Of a stretch of DNA of 64,000 nucleotides, positions 1 to 8,514 are shown in pieces (position 1 is the stretch's first letter; each line of letters starts with the position of its first letter). Source of the stretch: DASUPK01 sp963744105 (lineage in GTDB: Bacteria > Actinomycetota > Thermoleophilia > Solirubrobacterales > 70-9); the NCBI GenBank assembly GCA_963744105.1, contig CAVUSJ010000002.1, positions 616,401-680,400 on the forward strand, in the 5' to 3' direction. The notes below the pieces were generated by a model. It searched no databases. It was not told the origin of the DNA and saw only the letters and a program-made list of their open reading frames with translations. The position numbers and the translations under genes were made by a program.

Positions 1-903
1 CTGGGCGTCGGTGGCCGAGCCGCCATTGCCGAAGGCGAGCAGGCGGCCGCCCTGCTCGAGGCGCTGGCGGAGCTTGTCGGCGGCGCGAGCGATCGCGCCG
101 GTGTCGATAACGGAGCGCAACGCGGTCACCTCACCCGCCTTTTCCAGAGTGGAGGCGCGGACGTCGGCGAGCACCGCGTCGAGGTCGGAGCCACCCGAGC
201 CCTGGAAAGGATAGAGGAAGTCCGTCGGGTCGCTCTCGACCTTCTCGAGCGCGGCGCCGGCGTGACAGAGGACGGTGTCGCCGACCTTGACGTCCGCGAC
301 CAGGTCGATCGCGATCTCCTCTCGGGCGCCGTCCTTCTCGATCACCGCGGTGGCGCCGCGGACCTCGGCGACCCGGGCCTCGACGGCGTGGTCGCCGCAG
401 GTGATGCAGGCCTCGTTGACCAGGTCGGGCTGCTCGAAGAAGACGTGGACCAGCTCCCAGAGCACGTGGTAGGCGGTCTCCTGGGTCTCCTGGACGATCG
501 CGTCGTCATCGCTCGGGACGGCAAAGGAGTGCGTCAGCCCGTCGATCGCCTCGCCGCCGGACATCGCGATAGTCAGCAGGCCCCGAGCCCGCGCGGCCTC
601 GATGAAGCGGGAGGTCTCCGGATCTGGCACGCCGTGCGAGATCGCCAGGGCGATGTCGTCCGGGCCGGCCAGCCGCGAGAGGGTCGTGGCGCCCGTGACG
701 TCGTTGGATGGCGCGATCGCAGGGAGCGCCCGCTTGCCGACAATCACCGGGTGCATGAACTCGACGGCGGCGTGGGCTGCGTCGGTCGCCGCCGAGCCGG
801 TGCCGAACGGGATCAGCGTGCCGCCGCGGGCGAAGGCGCGGGCCATCCCGTGGCAGGCGCGGGCCAGCTCGCCGGCCTCGCGCTGGAAGAAGTCGGCGAC
901 CAC
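1..903 (-). CDS. SIS-HypC-SIS domain fusion, hydrogenase maturation context (partial)
   Basis: This minus-strand reading frame stays open to the left window edge, so the C-terminus is missing. The translation shows a first phosphosugar-binding SIS domain (PFGTGSAATDAAHAAVEF, then HPVIVGKRALPA), then a HypC/HupF-like stretch (CITCGDHAVEARVAEV with VKVGDTVLCHAGAALEKV), then the start of a second SIS domain (LLAFGNGGSATDAQ) at the edge. SIS domains of this GmhA-like type bind sugar phosphates; HypC proteins chaperone the Fe(CN)2CO group of [NiFe]-hydrogenases. The gene lies just downstream of hypC and hypF in the same direction, so a maturation role is likely but its chemistry is not shown. The start is uncertain: GTG at 903 is the first canonical start, but the frame is open further upstream towards hypC. 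Confidence 0.75.
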   Translation of the reverse strand, partial: MVADFFQREAGELARACHGMARAFARGGTLIPFGTGSAATDAAHAAVEFMHPVIVGKRALPAIAPSNDVTGATTLSRLAGPDDIALAISHGVPDPETSRFIEAARARGLLTIAMSGGEAIDGLTHSFAVPSDDDAIVQETQETAYHVLWELVHVFFEQPDLVNEACITCGDHAVEARVAEVRGATAVIEKDGAREEIAIDLVADVKVGDTVLCHAGAALEKVESDPTDFLYPFQGSGGSDLDAVLADVRASTLEKAGEVTALRSVIDTGAIARAADKLRQRLEQGGRLLAFGNGGSATDAQ

Positions 904-958
904 GTGCGAGCGCTCGGCGATCGCCTCGTCGAGGGCTGCGCAGCCGATCCGTGGCTGC

Positions 959-1237
959 TCAGTCGATCGCGCTGGTCTTGAGATCGGCCAACTCCTCTTC
1001 GTAGGTCTGCCCGAGGGCCTCCAGGGCCCTGAGCGTCTGCTTCGCCTCGCCCTCGTCGATCCGCGAGATCGCGAAGCCGACGTGGATCAGGACCCAGTCG
1101 CCGATGCCGACCGCGTCGGGGCCCTCCCAGAGCAGGCCGACGTCGCAGTTCCGGCGGACCCCGGAGACGTCGACCTTGGCGACGCGGTTCTCCGTGTCGA
1201 CGATCTCGACGATCTGGCCTGGGATGCCAAGGCACAT
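959..1237 (-). CDS. hypC: [NiFe]-hydrogenase maturation chaperone HypC
   Basis: A 92-residue protein beginning MCLGIPGQIVEI, the diagnostic HypC N-terminus. The Cys2 that binds the iron precursor and HypD is present, followed by the OB-fold core (VAKVDVSGVRRNCDVGLL) and GDWVLIHVGFAISRIDE. HypC carries the Fe(CN)2CO moiety from HypD to the hydrogenase large subunit in the cytoplasm. It starts two bases after the hypF stop codon and is followed by the SIS-HypC-SIS gene, so these three form an operon that probably continues beyond the left edge with other hyp genes. Confidence 0.95.
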   Translation of the reverse strand: MCLGIPGQIVEIVDTENRVAKVDVSGVRRNCDVGLLWEGPDAVGIGDWVLIHVGFAISRIDEGEAKQTLRALEALGQTYEEELADLKTSAID

Positions 1238-1239
1238 CG

Positions 1240-3432
1240 CTAGTCCACTCTCCTCGCCGCGATTGCGGCCTGGCCGAAGCTGATGCCGCCGTCGTTCGGC
1301 GGAACGCTCCGGTGGGTCAAGACACCAAAGCCCAAGCTAGCGAGTTCGCGCCGGACGCTTCGGAGCAGACGGACGCTCTGGAAGGTCCCGCCCGAGAGGA
1401 CGACGTTGACGTGGGGCTCGGGGAGCTCCGCGCAGGCGCGGGCCGACACGTTCGCGACGCCCTCATGGAACGCCGCCGCGATCTCGGCGCGGTCGCGCCC
1501 GGCCTCGAGGTCGTCGTGGGCAGCGGCGATCAGATCGGGGCCCCGGATCACGCCGTCCTCGATCCGGCAGGGGTAGGCCTCGGCCTCGGCCTCGCCGGCG
1601 AGCCATTCGAGCTCGATCGCCGCCTGGCCCTCGTAGCTCACCTGATCGCGGACGCCGAGCAGCGCCGCGGCCGCGTCGAAGAGGCGGCCCATCCCCGAGG
1701 AGAGCGGCGCGTTCACCTTGAGGCTCTCGCGAACCTCGGGCCATCGCTCGTAGGGCACCGGGCGGTCGGCCGCCTCCAGGTAGGCGGCGGCCATCCGCCA
1801 GGGCTCGCGGATCGCCGCCTCGCCGCCGGGCAGCGGCACCGGCTCCAGGTGGGCGAGGCGCTCATAGCCGTCGAGCGATGCCCAGAGCAGCTCGCCGCCC
1901 CAGAGCGTGCCGTCGGGGCCGTAGCCAGTGCCGTCGAAGACCAGCGCGGGAGCCGGCGCGTTCTCCTCGTTGTCCGCGAGGCAGGCCGCCGCGTGGGCAT
2001 GGTGGTGCTGGATCGCGATCGTCTCGGCGTCCTGGTCGAGCGCCCAGCGGGTCGAGAGGTAGTCGGGGTGGAGGTCGTGGGCGATGTGCTCCGGCCGGAC
2101 GTCGAGCATCTCGAGGTAGAGCTCCAGGTCCGAGCGGAAGGCCTCGAGCGCGAACAGGGACTCGAGGTCGCCGAGGTGGGGGGAGAGAAAGGCGCGCTCG
2201 CCGCTCAGGACACAAAAGGTGCTCTTCAGCTCGGCGCCGACAGCGAGGACAGGATCACTCCCGCGGCGCGGGAGCGATAGCCCCTGCGGCGCCATCCCCC
2301 TGGAGCGGCGGATCGGGAACGCCTCCGGGGCGGGGCGGACGACCGAGTCCTCGCAGCGACGGTGGATCGGGCGGTCGTGGGAGAGGAAGGCGTCGGCGAT
2401 CAGGCCGAGGCGCTCGCGGGCCTCGTCGTCGCCGGTGGCGATCGGCTCGTCGGAGCGGTTGCCGGAGGTCATCACCAGCGGGCGGCCCACGTCCGCGCAG
2501 AGCAGATGGTGGAGCGGGGTGTAGGGAAGCATCACGCCGAGCCAGGGGCTCCGGGGGGCGACCGAGTCGGCGATTGTTAAGGGGTCTGACCCCTTGATGT
2601 GGTGGCGACGTAGGAGGACGATCGGGCGGGCAGGCGAGGCGAGCTGCTCCCAGTAGGCCGCCGTGGTCTCCGCGATCGCATCGGGTTGCGCGGTCATCAG
2701 CGCAAACGGCTTCTCCTCGCGGTGTTTCAGGGCGCGGAGCCGGGCGACGGCGCGCTCGTTGGTCGCGTCGCAGGCGAGGTGGTAGCCGCCGAGGCCCTTC
2801 ACGGCGACGATCGCTCCTTCGAGCAGCAGCTCGACCGCGTCCTCCAGCGGCATCGAGAGGCGTGGCCCGCAGTCGGGGCAGGCGATCGGCTCGGCGTGGA
2901 AGCGGCGGTCCGCGGGATCCTCGTACTCGACGCGGCAGGCTTCGCACATCTCGAAGCCGGCCATCGTGGTGTTGGCGCGGTCGTAGGGCGCGTCGCGAAC
3001 GATCGTGAAGCGCGGCCCGCACTGGGTGCAGTTGATGAACGGGTAGCGGTGGCGGCGGTCGCCGGAGTCCCAGAGCTCGTGCAGGCACTCGTCGCAGGTG
3101 GCGACGTCGGGCGGGATCAGGGCGCTGGCCGGGCCCTCGGCGCTCGGCTCGATTCGGAAGTCACGTTCCCCGCGGGCGCCGACCACCGCCGACTCCACGG
3201 TCTCGACCGAGGCGAGGGCGGGAGCCTGCTCGCTCAGGGCGTCGGTGAAGTCGCGGAGCGCCGCGGAATCGCCCTCGACCTCCACCACGACGCCGCGCCC
3301 GTCGTTGAGGGCGAAGCCGCCGAGGCCGCGCTCGGAGGCGAGCCGGTGAACGAATGGCCGGAAGCCGACCCCCTGCACGACGCCGCTGACGATGATCCGC
3401 CTGCGCTCGGTCGTGCCGTGGTCGAGCTCCAC
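1240..3432 (-). CDS. hypF: Carbamoyltransferase HypF, hydrogenase maturation
   Basis: HypF makes the thiocarboxamide on HypE that becomes the cyanide ligands of [NiFe]-hydrogenase. All domains are visible in the 730-residue product: acylphosphatase (GVVQGVGFRPFVHR, residues 17-30), two Cx2Cx18Cx2C zinc fingers (C113/C116/C135/C138 and C163/C166/C185/C188), a YrdC-like domain (KGLGGYHLACDATNE, from about 212) and a Kae1-like domain with the metal-binding HHHAH and a closing LSGGTFQSVRLL. The frame stays open far upstream, but the acylphosphatase domain fixes the start at GTG 3432, 15 bases beyond the preceding gene's stop. Length is normal for the family (about 750). Confidence 0.95.
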   Translation of the reverse strand: MELDHGTTERRRIIVSGVVQGVGFRPFVHRLASERGLGGFALNDGRGVVVEVEGDSAALRDFTDALSEQAPALASVETVESAVVGARGERDFRIEPSAEGPASALIPPDVATCDECLHELWDSGDRRHRYPFINCTQCGPRFTIVRDAPYDRANTTMAGFEMCEACRVEYEDPADRRFHAEPIACPDCGPRLSMPLEDAVELLLEGAIVAVKGLGGYHLACDATNERAVARLRALKHREEKPFALMTAQPDAIAETTAAYWEQLASPARPIVLLRRHHIKGSDPLTIADSVAPRSPWLGVMLPYTPLHHLLCADVGRPLVMTSGNRSDEPIATGDDEARERLGLIADAFLSHDRPIHRRCEDSVVRPAPEAFPIRRSRGMAPQGLSLPRRGSDPVLAVGAELKSTFCVLSGERAFLSPHLGDLESLFALEAFRSDLELYLEMLDVRPEHIAHDLHPDYLSTRWALDQDAETIAIQHHHAHAAACLADNEENAPAPALVFDGTGYGPDGTLWGGELLWASLDGYERLAHLEPVPLPGGEAAIREPWRMAAAYLEAADRPVPYERWPEVRESLKVNAPLSSGMGRLFDAAAALLGVRDQVSYEGQAAIELEWLAGEAEAEAYPCRIEDGVIRGPDLIAAAHDDLEAGRDRAEIAAAFHEGVANVSARACAELPEPHVNVVLSGGTFQSVRLLRSVRRELASLGFGVLTHRSVPPNDGGISFGQAAIAARRVD

Positions 3433-3446
3433 CGGGCCAGTATCCG

Positions 3447-6164
3447 CTACTTCCAGGTCCGCGGCCAGGAACGCTGCGGCGGCCGGGCGCGCAGTCGGAT
3501 CCGGTAGTCGGCGGCCAGCGCGCCGTCGGGGCCCGCGACCACCGGGTTGAGGTCCATCTCGGCGATCTCGTGGTGGGCCTCGACCATCGCGCTCACCCGC
3601 AGCAGCTCGTCCTCGAGCGCCTCGAGGTCGGCGTGCGGGGCGCCGCGGAAGCCCGTGAGCAGGGGGAAGGTGGCGAGCGAGCGGATCATCTGCCGGGCGT
3701 CGCTTCGGGTGATCGGCGCAACGCGAATCGAGACGTCTCGCAGCAGCTCGGCCTGGGTGCCGCCCGCCCCGCAGGCGAGGACCGGGCCGAAGGTGGCGTC
3801 GTCGGCGACGCCGATCAGAAGCTCGGCGCCCTGGCCGACCATCTTTTGGACGATGAACTTCTCCCGCTTCGCCCCGGCGGCCTCGACCGCAGCGTCCATC
3901 TCGCGCGCGGCCTGCGCGACCTCGCCGGGCTGAAGCCCGATCCGGACCCCGCCCTTCTCGGTCTTGTGGAGGAGGTTCTCGCCCTGCGCCTTCAGCGCCA
4001 CGGGTCCGCCGAGCTCCGTCGCCGCTTCGGCCGCCGCCTCCGGGTGCTCGGCCGTCCGCCAGCGCGGGAGCGGGATCCCGTAGCAACCGAGCAGCCGCGA
4101 GGCGCCCTCCATGTCCATCCAGTCGCGCCCGGAGCCGAGCGACTCGGCGATCAGTGCCGCTGCCTTCTCGCCGTCCACGTCGTCGAACTCCGGCGGCTCC
4201 TCGGCCGGCCTGCGGCGCCAGTCGACGTGGCGCATCACCCGGCCGAGGGCGTGCGCCGCGTCCTCCGGATAGAGATGCACGGGCATCGCCCCGACCGCCC
4301 GCGCCGCCGCGTGGTCCTTCTCGGACATGAACACGGCCTGCACCGGGATCCGCCGGGGCATCTCGGCGACCGCCTCGTGGATCGCTCCGGCGACGTCCTC
4401 GGGACGGGTGAGCAGCGGCTTGATGAAGATGACGATCAGCGCGTCGAGCCCCTCGTGGGCGGCCAGTGTCCGGATCGTCTGGCGGTAGTGGTCCGCGGAG
4501 GCTGTGGCGATCATGTCCACCGGGTTGGAGAGGCCGGCCTCGGCGGGCAGGAACTCGCCCAGGGAGGTGCGGACATCGTCCGGCAGCTCCGGCACCTCGA
4601 GCCCGGCGGCCTCGCACGCATCCGCGCACATCACGCCCGGGCCGCCGGCGTTGGTGACGATCCCGACGCGGTTGCCGTCCGGCAGCGGCTGGGTCGCGAG
4701 GAGGGAGGCGACGTCGAGCAGCTCGGAGAGGGTCTCGGTCCGGATCACCCCGACCTGGTCGAAGAGCGCATCCACGGTGAGGTCCGAGGCGGCGATCAGG
4801 GCGCCGGTGTGCGAGCTGGTCGCCCGCCGGCCAGCCGGCGAGCGGCCGCTCTTCACGGCGACGATCGGCATGTCCTTGCCCAGCCGCCGGGAGATCCGCG
4901 AGAACCGCCGCGGATCACTGAACGACTCGATGTAGAGCAGCGCGACCTCGGTCGCGTCGTCCGATTCCCAGTACTCGAGCAAGTCGTTCGCGGTGATGTC
5001 CGCGCGGTTGCCGATCGAGGCGAACGAGGAGACGCCCAGGCTGCGGTCGCTCGCCAGATCGATCAGCGCCAGGCCGAGCGCGCCGCTCTGGGTGACGAAG
5101 CCGACGTTGCCGGGCGGCGGCCCGCCGGGCGCGAAGGTCGCGTTGAAGGTGTGGCCCTCGGTCGTGTTGAGGATTCCGAGGCAGTTCGGGCCGATCAGCC
5201 GCATCCCGGCCGCGCGGCAGACGGCGACCAGCTCGCGTTCCCGCTCGGCGCCCTCCGGCCCCACCTCGGCGAAGCCGGCCGAGATCACGATCAGCGCGCG
5301 GACGCCGCGGGCCGCGCACTGGCGGGCGGCCTCGACCACGGCGGGCGCCGGCACTGCGATCACGGCTAGCTCCACGTCCTCCGGCAGCTCGTCGACGCTG
5401 CGGTAGGAATGGACCGACTGGACGACCTCGGCGCGCGGGTTGACCGGATAGGTCACGCCCTCGAAACCGGATTCGAGTGTGTTGTGGAAGAGCTGCCCGC
5501 CGACGGTGGTGCGGTCCCGCGACGCGCCGATCACCGCGATCGCCGTCGGCTCCAGGAAGTAGCGGAGGGCGGCCTCGGCGGCGAGGCGGTCGCGGTCCTC
5601 GAAGCGGCGGACCGCCTCGTCCTCGAAGGAGGTGGGGAGGACCACCCTGATCGCGCCGGGCTCCGAGGAGATCTCCACCGGGAACCCGCTCTCCCGGAAG
5701 ACCTCCATCATCCGGTGGTTCTGCGGCATCACCTCGGCGTGGAAGACCGTGATGTCGTTGTCGACGGCGACCTCGGCGAGGTGGGCGAGGAGGATCGTCG
5801 CGAGCCCGTGCCCCTGCAGGCGGTCGGCGACCGCGAACGCCACCTCGGCGTCTTCGCTCCCCTCGCCGATGTAGATCCCCTGTCCGACCACCTCGCCGTC
5901 GCGGAGTGCGACCAGGCCGTAGCGCTGGGCGTAGTCCACGTCGGCCATGTTGCGCGCCGCTGCGCGCAGGTCGACGCCGCCGGAGAAGAACCTGAACATC
6001 CGGGAATTGGGATCGAGCGCGTCGAGGAAGTCGTGCAGGGCGCCCTCGTCCTCCGCGCGGACGGGCCTGACGTGGACGGTCGTGCCGTCGCGCAGTGCGA
6101 CGTCGGCCTCGCGCTCGGCCGGGTAGGCGGCCTCTACTCGGGGTGATTCGGTCAGGGGCGACAC
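3447..6164 (-). CDS. GNAT acetyltransferase / ADP-forming acyl-CoA synthetase fusion (Pat-like)
   Basis: A 905-residue protein with an N-terminal GNAT domain (about residues 30-190, with HVRPVRAEDE and VAFAVADRLQGHGLATILL), then a CoA-binding Rossmann domain (FLEPTAIAVIGASRDRTTVGG, from about 207), succinyl-CoA-ligase-like domains and a C-terminal ATP-grasp domain (about 690-890). The family includes lysine acetyltransferases (Pat) in which the synthetase-like part is often catalytically inert and senses metabolites, and true NDP-forming acyl-CoA synthetases. Which applies here cannot be settled from sequence reading. GNAT at the N-terminus is the reverse of enterobacterial Pat. It is followed closely by hypF on the same strand, which may be coincidental. 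Confidence 0.9.
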   Translation of the reverse strand: MSPLTESPRVEAAYPAEREADVALRDGTTVHVRPVRAEDEGALHDFLDALDPNSRMFRFFSGGVDLRAAARNMADVDYAQRYGLVALRDGEVVGQGIYIGEGSEDAEVAFAVADRLQGHGLATILLAHLAEVAVDNDITVFHAEVMPQNHRMMEVFRESGFPVEISSEPGAIRVVLPTSFEDEAVRRFEDRDRLAAEAALRYFLEPTAIAVIGASRDRTTVGGQLFHNTLESGFEGVTYPVNPRAEVVQSVHSYRSVDELPEDVELAVIAVPAPAVVEAARQCAARGVRALIVISAGFAEVGPEGAERERELVAVCRAAGMRLIGPNCLGILNTTEGHTFNATFAPGGPPPGNVGFVTQSGALGLALIDLASDRSLGVSSFASIGNRADITANDLLEYWESDDATEVALLYIESFSDPRRFSRISRRLGKDMPIVAVKSGRSPAGRRATSSHTGALIAASDLTVDALFDQVGVIRTETLSELLDVASLLATQPLPDGNRVGIVTNAGGPGVMCADACEAAGLEVPELPDDVRTSLGEFLPAEAGLSNPVDMIATASADHYRQTIRTLAAHEGLDALIVIFIKPLLTRPEDVAGAIHEAVAEMPRRIPVQAVFMSEKDHAAARAVGAMPVHLYPEDAAHALGRVMRHVDWRRRPAEEPPEFDDVDGEKAAALIAESLGSGRDWMDMEGASRLLGCYGIPLPRWRTAEHPEAAAEAATELGGPVALKAQGENLLHKTEKGGVRIGLQPGEVAQAAREMDAAVEAAGAKREKFIVQKMVGQGAELLIGVADDATFGPVLACGAGGTQAELLRDVSIRVAPITRSDARQMIRSLATFPLLTGFRGAPHADLEALEDELLRVSAMVEAHHEIAEMDLNPVVAGPDGALAADYRIRLRARPPQRSWPRTWK

Positions 6165-6210
6165 ACTTGCAGAAGACGGCCGCGGCGCCGACCCGCTTAG
6201 GCTCCAGGCA

Positions 6211-6957
6211 ATGGACCCGAAGCCTCTCTACCCCAAGGTCGTCGTCGGCTACGAGGAGAACGACCGCGGCGAGGACGCCCGCGTGCTCGCCGAGCGAGTC
6301 GCCGAGAGGGACGGCGGCGAGCTCAAGGTGGTGAGCGTCGAGAAGGGCTCGCCCGCCGATGCCCTCCAGGCCCTGGCCGAGAGCGGGCAGGCGGACCTGA
6401 TCGTGCTCGGCTCCACCCACCACGCCGCGTTCGGCTCGGTGGCCCCGGGTAGCGTCGCCGAGCACCTGCTGCACGGTGCCCGCTGCCGGTTGATGATCGC
6501 CCCGAAGGGCTATGCCGAGGAGGACCACTCGGAGGATCGCCTGCGGGTGCTGGCGGTGGGATACGACGGGATGGCCGAGTCGCACGCAGCGCTTGACGAG
6601 GCCGCCAGGCTCGCCGCCAAGTTTCATGCGGCGATGAAGGTGATCGGGGTGGCGACCCCGGTGCCGGCGATGGGCGCGGCCGCTGCGGCGCAGACCGGGG
6701 CCGAAGCGGGCCCGGATTTCCAGAGCCGCCTGCACGACGCCGTGTCCGAGCTTCCGTCGGAGCTGCGCGCCCTTCCGGTGCTGGTGAAGGGCGACCCAGT
6801 CGAGAAGCTGCTCGAGGCCTGCGAGGCGGGGGTGGACCTTCTGGTCCTGGGCTCGCGGGGCTTCGGCCCGGTGATGCGCCTGCTTATCGGCAGCGTCTCA
6901 TCGCGGGTGATCCGCGCGGCCAGGTGTCCTGTGATGGTGGTGCCCCGCCCGGGCTAG
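6211..6957 (+). CDS. Universal stress protein, tandem UspA domains
   Basis: A 248-residue protein with two UspA domains. The first begins PKVVVGYEENDRG and contains DLIVLGSTHH, the second begins LRVLAVGYDGMAESHAALDEA and ends LLVLGSRGFGPVMRLLIGSVSSRVI, which holds the G-2x-G-9x-G-S ATP-binding pattern followed by CPVMVVPRPG. Only the second domain carries the full ATP-binding pattern, so the first may be structural. Usp proteins respond to starvation and oxidative stress in the cytoplasm. It is divergent from the GNAT/acyl-CoA synthetase gene with a 46-bp gap that must hold both promoters. Confidence 0.93.
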   Translation: MDPKPLYPKVVVGYEENDRGEDARVLAERVAERDGGELKVVSVEKGSPADALQALAESGQADLIVLGSTHHAAFGSVAPGSVAEHLLHGARCRLMIAPKGYAEEDHSEDRLRVLAVGYDGMAESHAALDEAARLAAKFHAAMKVIGVATPVPAMGAAAAAQTGAEAGPDFQSRLHDAVSELPSELRALPVLVKGDPVEKLLEACEAGVDLLVLGSRGFGPVMRLLIGSVSSRVIRAARCPVMVVPRPG

Positions 6958-6986
6958 GCGCGGCGCGCCCGTTGTGATTTGCTGGC

Positions 6987-7715
6987 GTGCGGATGGCCGA
7001 GCACAAGGACGTCCCGCCGCAACTTCTGCAGGCGATCGAGAACCTCTCGCGCTTCCACCGCCAGCACGAGGAGTTCTACTCGCAGGCGCCGTTGCAGACC
7101 GCCCGCGAGGTCCAGGCGGCGTCGCGCGCCCTGAAGGCGCTGGCGGAGCAGTGGAGCGAGGCCGAGCCCAGCGAGCATCCCGCGCCCAACCCATACGCCG
7201 GCGCCGAGGACCTCAACCCGCCGGGCCTGGTGGGCGCGAGCGGGATCCTCTTCATGGAGGGGGAGGGCGAGCCCGGCGAGATCGCCGAGATGAAGTCGGA
7301 GATCGAGCGGATGGCCGACGGCTGCGAGCGCACGGGTGAGTGGCTCTCGGCGGCGATGGAGCAGTCCTGGCAGATCGCGGGGGCGCTGGTCCAGTTCGAC
7401 GACCTGATCGACCTGCTCGGTGAGCGGCACCGGATCATCGCCAACGACTGGCAGGCGGCGTCGATGAACACGCTCTGCGGCCGCTTCCTACGGCGCTCGC
7501 TCGACGTGCTCGAGCAGATCGACTTCTCGCCGGCCGCCCTGCGAGAGGACCTGGCCGGCCCGAGGCGCAACTCCGGATACCTCTACACCGCGAGCGAGCT
7601 GCTCGACGCCGCCGCGGATCTCTTCTCGCGCTCCTCGGTCCTGGTGCACGAGAACGAGCGGCGCTGGCGGGTCTTCGGGGAGCGGGTCCACGAGCTGCGC
7701 GCAGCGGCCGGCTAG
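6987..7715 (+). CDS. Hypothetical helical protein
   Basis: A 242-residue protein of unknown function. It is acidic and mostly helical, without signal peptide or membrane segments, and I recognise no catalytic motif. The N-terminal 60 residues and the region after about 105 look like amphipathic helices, joined by a proline-rich linker (EHPAPNPYAGAEDLNPPG). Start is GTG 6987 or ATG 6993. It lies between the stress protein and a HEAT-like gene on the same strand with short spacing, so the three may be co-transcribed. Confidence 0.65.
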   Translation: MRMAEHKDVPPQLLQAIENLSRFHRQHEEFYSQAPLQTAREVQAASRALKALAEQWSEAEPSEHPAPNPYAGAEDLNPPGLVGASGILFMEGEGEPGEIAEMKSEIERMADGCERTGEWLSAAMEQSWQIAGALVQFDDLIDLLGERHRIIANDWQAASMNTLCGRFLRRSLDVLEQIDFSPAALREDLAGPRRNSGYLYTASELLDAAADLFSRSSVLVHENERRWRVFGERVHELRAAAG

Positions 7716-7726
7716 GCCCTGGGTCG

Positions 7727-8251
7727 ATGACGAAGCGACTCGACCCGCGCTCCGTTCTGGCCGGGGGCGATCCGCGCTCCCTCGGCCGGGCCCAGGAGGT
7801 CGTCGACGCGGTCCTCGCCGACCCCGATCGGCTGCCGGAGCTCTTCGACGCGGTTCTGGACGAGGATGAGCTGGTTCGGATGCGGGCGGCCGATGCGGTG
7901 GAGAAGGTGGCGAGCCGGCACCCCGAGTGGCTGGTCCCGTACGTCGAGCGGCTGCTCAGCGAGGTCGCGGGGATCGAACAGGACTCCGTCCGCTGGCACG
8001 TCGCGCAGCTGCTCGGGGAGGTCCCTCTCTCGGCCGAGCAGCGGGAGCGGGCGATCGCGCTCCTCGAGCGGTTCGCCGACGAGGAGCGAAACGGCTTCGT
8101 GGTGGCGCACTCGCTGAGCTCGCTTGCGGCGCTCGCCGAGCAGGAGCAGTCGCTCCGCCCGGCACTGCGGCGCCGCCTCGAGCGGCTCGCGAAGGACGAG
8201 CGCAGTTCCGTGGCCAAGCGGGCGGGCAAGCTGCTCGCCCTCGAGGACTAG
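7727..8251 (+). CDS. HEAT-repeat-like helical protein
   Basis: A 174-residue, all-helical protein. Repeated patterns such as VRMRAADAVEKVASRHPEWL and SSVAKRAGKLLALED resemble HEAT or PBS-lyase-like repeats, which usually serve in protein-protein contacts. No catalytic residues are apparent. The gene follows the helical unknown by 11 bp. Its TAG stop overlaps the TAG stop of the converging small membrane protein (shared CTAG at 8248-8251). Confidence 0.65.
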   Translation: MTKRLDPRSVLAGGDPRSLGRAQEVVDAVLADPDRLPELFDAVLDEDELVRMRAADAVEKVASRHPEWLVPYVERLLSEVAGIEQDSVRWHVAQLLGEVPLSAEQRERAIALLERFADEERNGFVVAHSLSSLAALAEQEQSLRPALRRRLERLAKDERSSVAKRAGKLLALED

Positions 8252-8514
8252 AAGCCGCGCCGCTCCCGGTCGGAGTGGTCCATCTCGTGCCCATGCGTGC
8301 GCATCTCCCGGCGCAGGTGGATCTCGTGGATGATGAACAGCACCAGGAGCGTCAGGCAGAGGATGCTGAGCAGCCCACCGCCGAGGTCGAGCGGACTGTA
8401 GGCACCCCAGACGAGCCCGTAGATGTAGAGCCCGACGAGGCCGGCGCTGAAGGCCCAGAAGGCGACCCGAAACCGACCAAAAAGCTCCAGGCTCCTGGAC
8501 CGGAACGCGCTCAT
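8248..8514 (-). CDS. Small two-helix membrane protein
   Basis: An 88-residue protein with two predicted membrane helices (VAFWAFSAGLVGLYIYGLVW and LLSILCLTLLVLFIIHEI) separated by a short loop, and a charged His-rich tail. The ATG at 8514 overlaps the stop of the flavoprotein gene as TGATG, so it is translationally coupled to the pyruvate:ferredoxin oxidoreductase operon as its last gene. Function unknown; a membrane anchor for the complex is only a guess. Confidence 0.65.
   Translation of the reverse strand: MSAFRSRSLELFGRFRVAFWAFSAGLVGLYIYGLVWGAYSPLDLGGGLLSILCLTLLVLFIIHEIHLRREMRTHGHEMDHSDRERRGF

Noticed and set aside
3433..4629. An N-terminal extension of about 400 residues on HypF from an upstream start at 4629
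   Set aside because: The extension is Arg/Gly-rich, lies antisense-frame within the acyl-CoA synthetase gene on the same strand, and HypF homologues start at the acylphosphatase domain.
3570..5369. A 599-codon plus-strand open frame
   Set aside because: It is the antisense of the GNAT/acyl-CoA synthetase gene, with Arg/His/Gly-rich low-complexity product; long antisense frames are expected at this GC content.
4915..6735. A 606-codon minus-strand frame overlapping the stress protein and synthetase
   Set aside because: Composition is Arg/Gly-rich and both overlapped genes have clear protein families.
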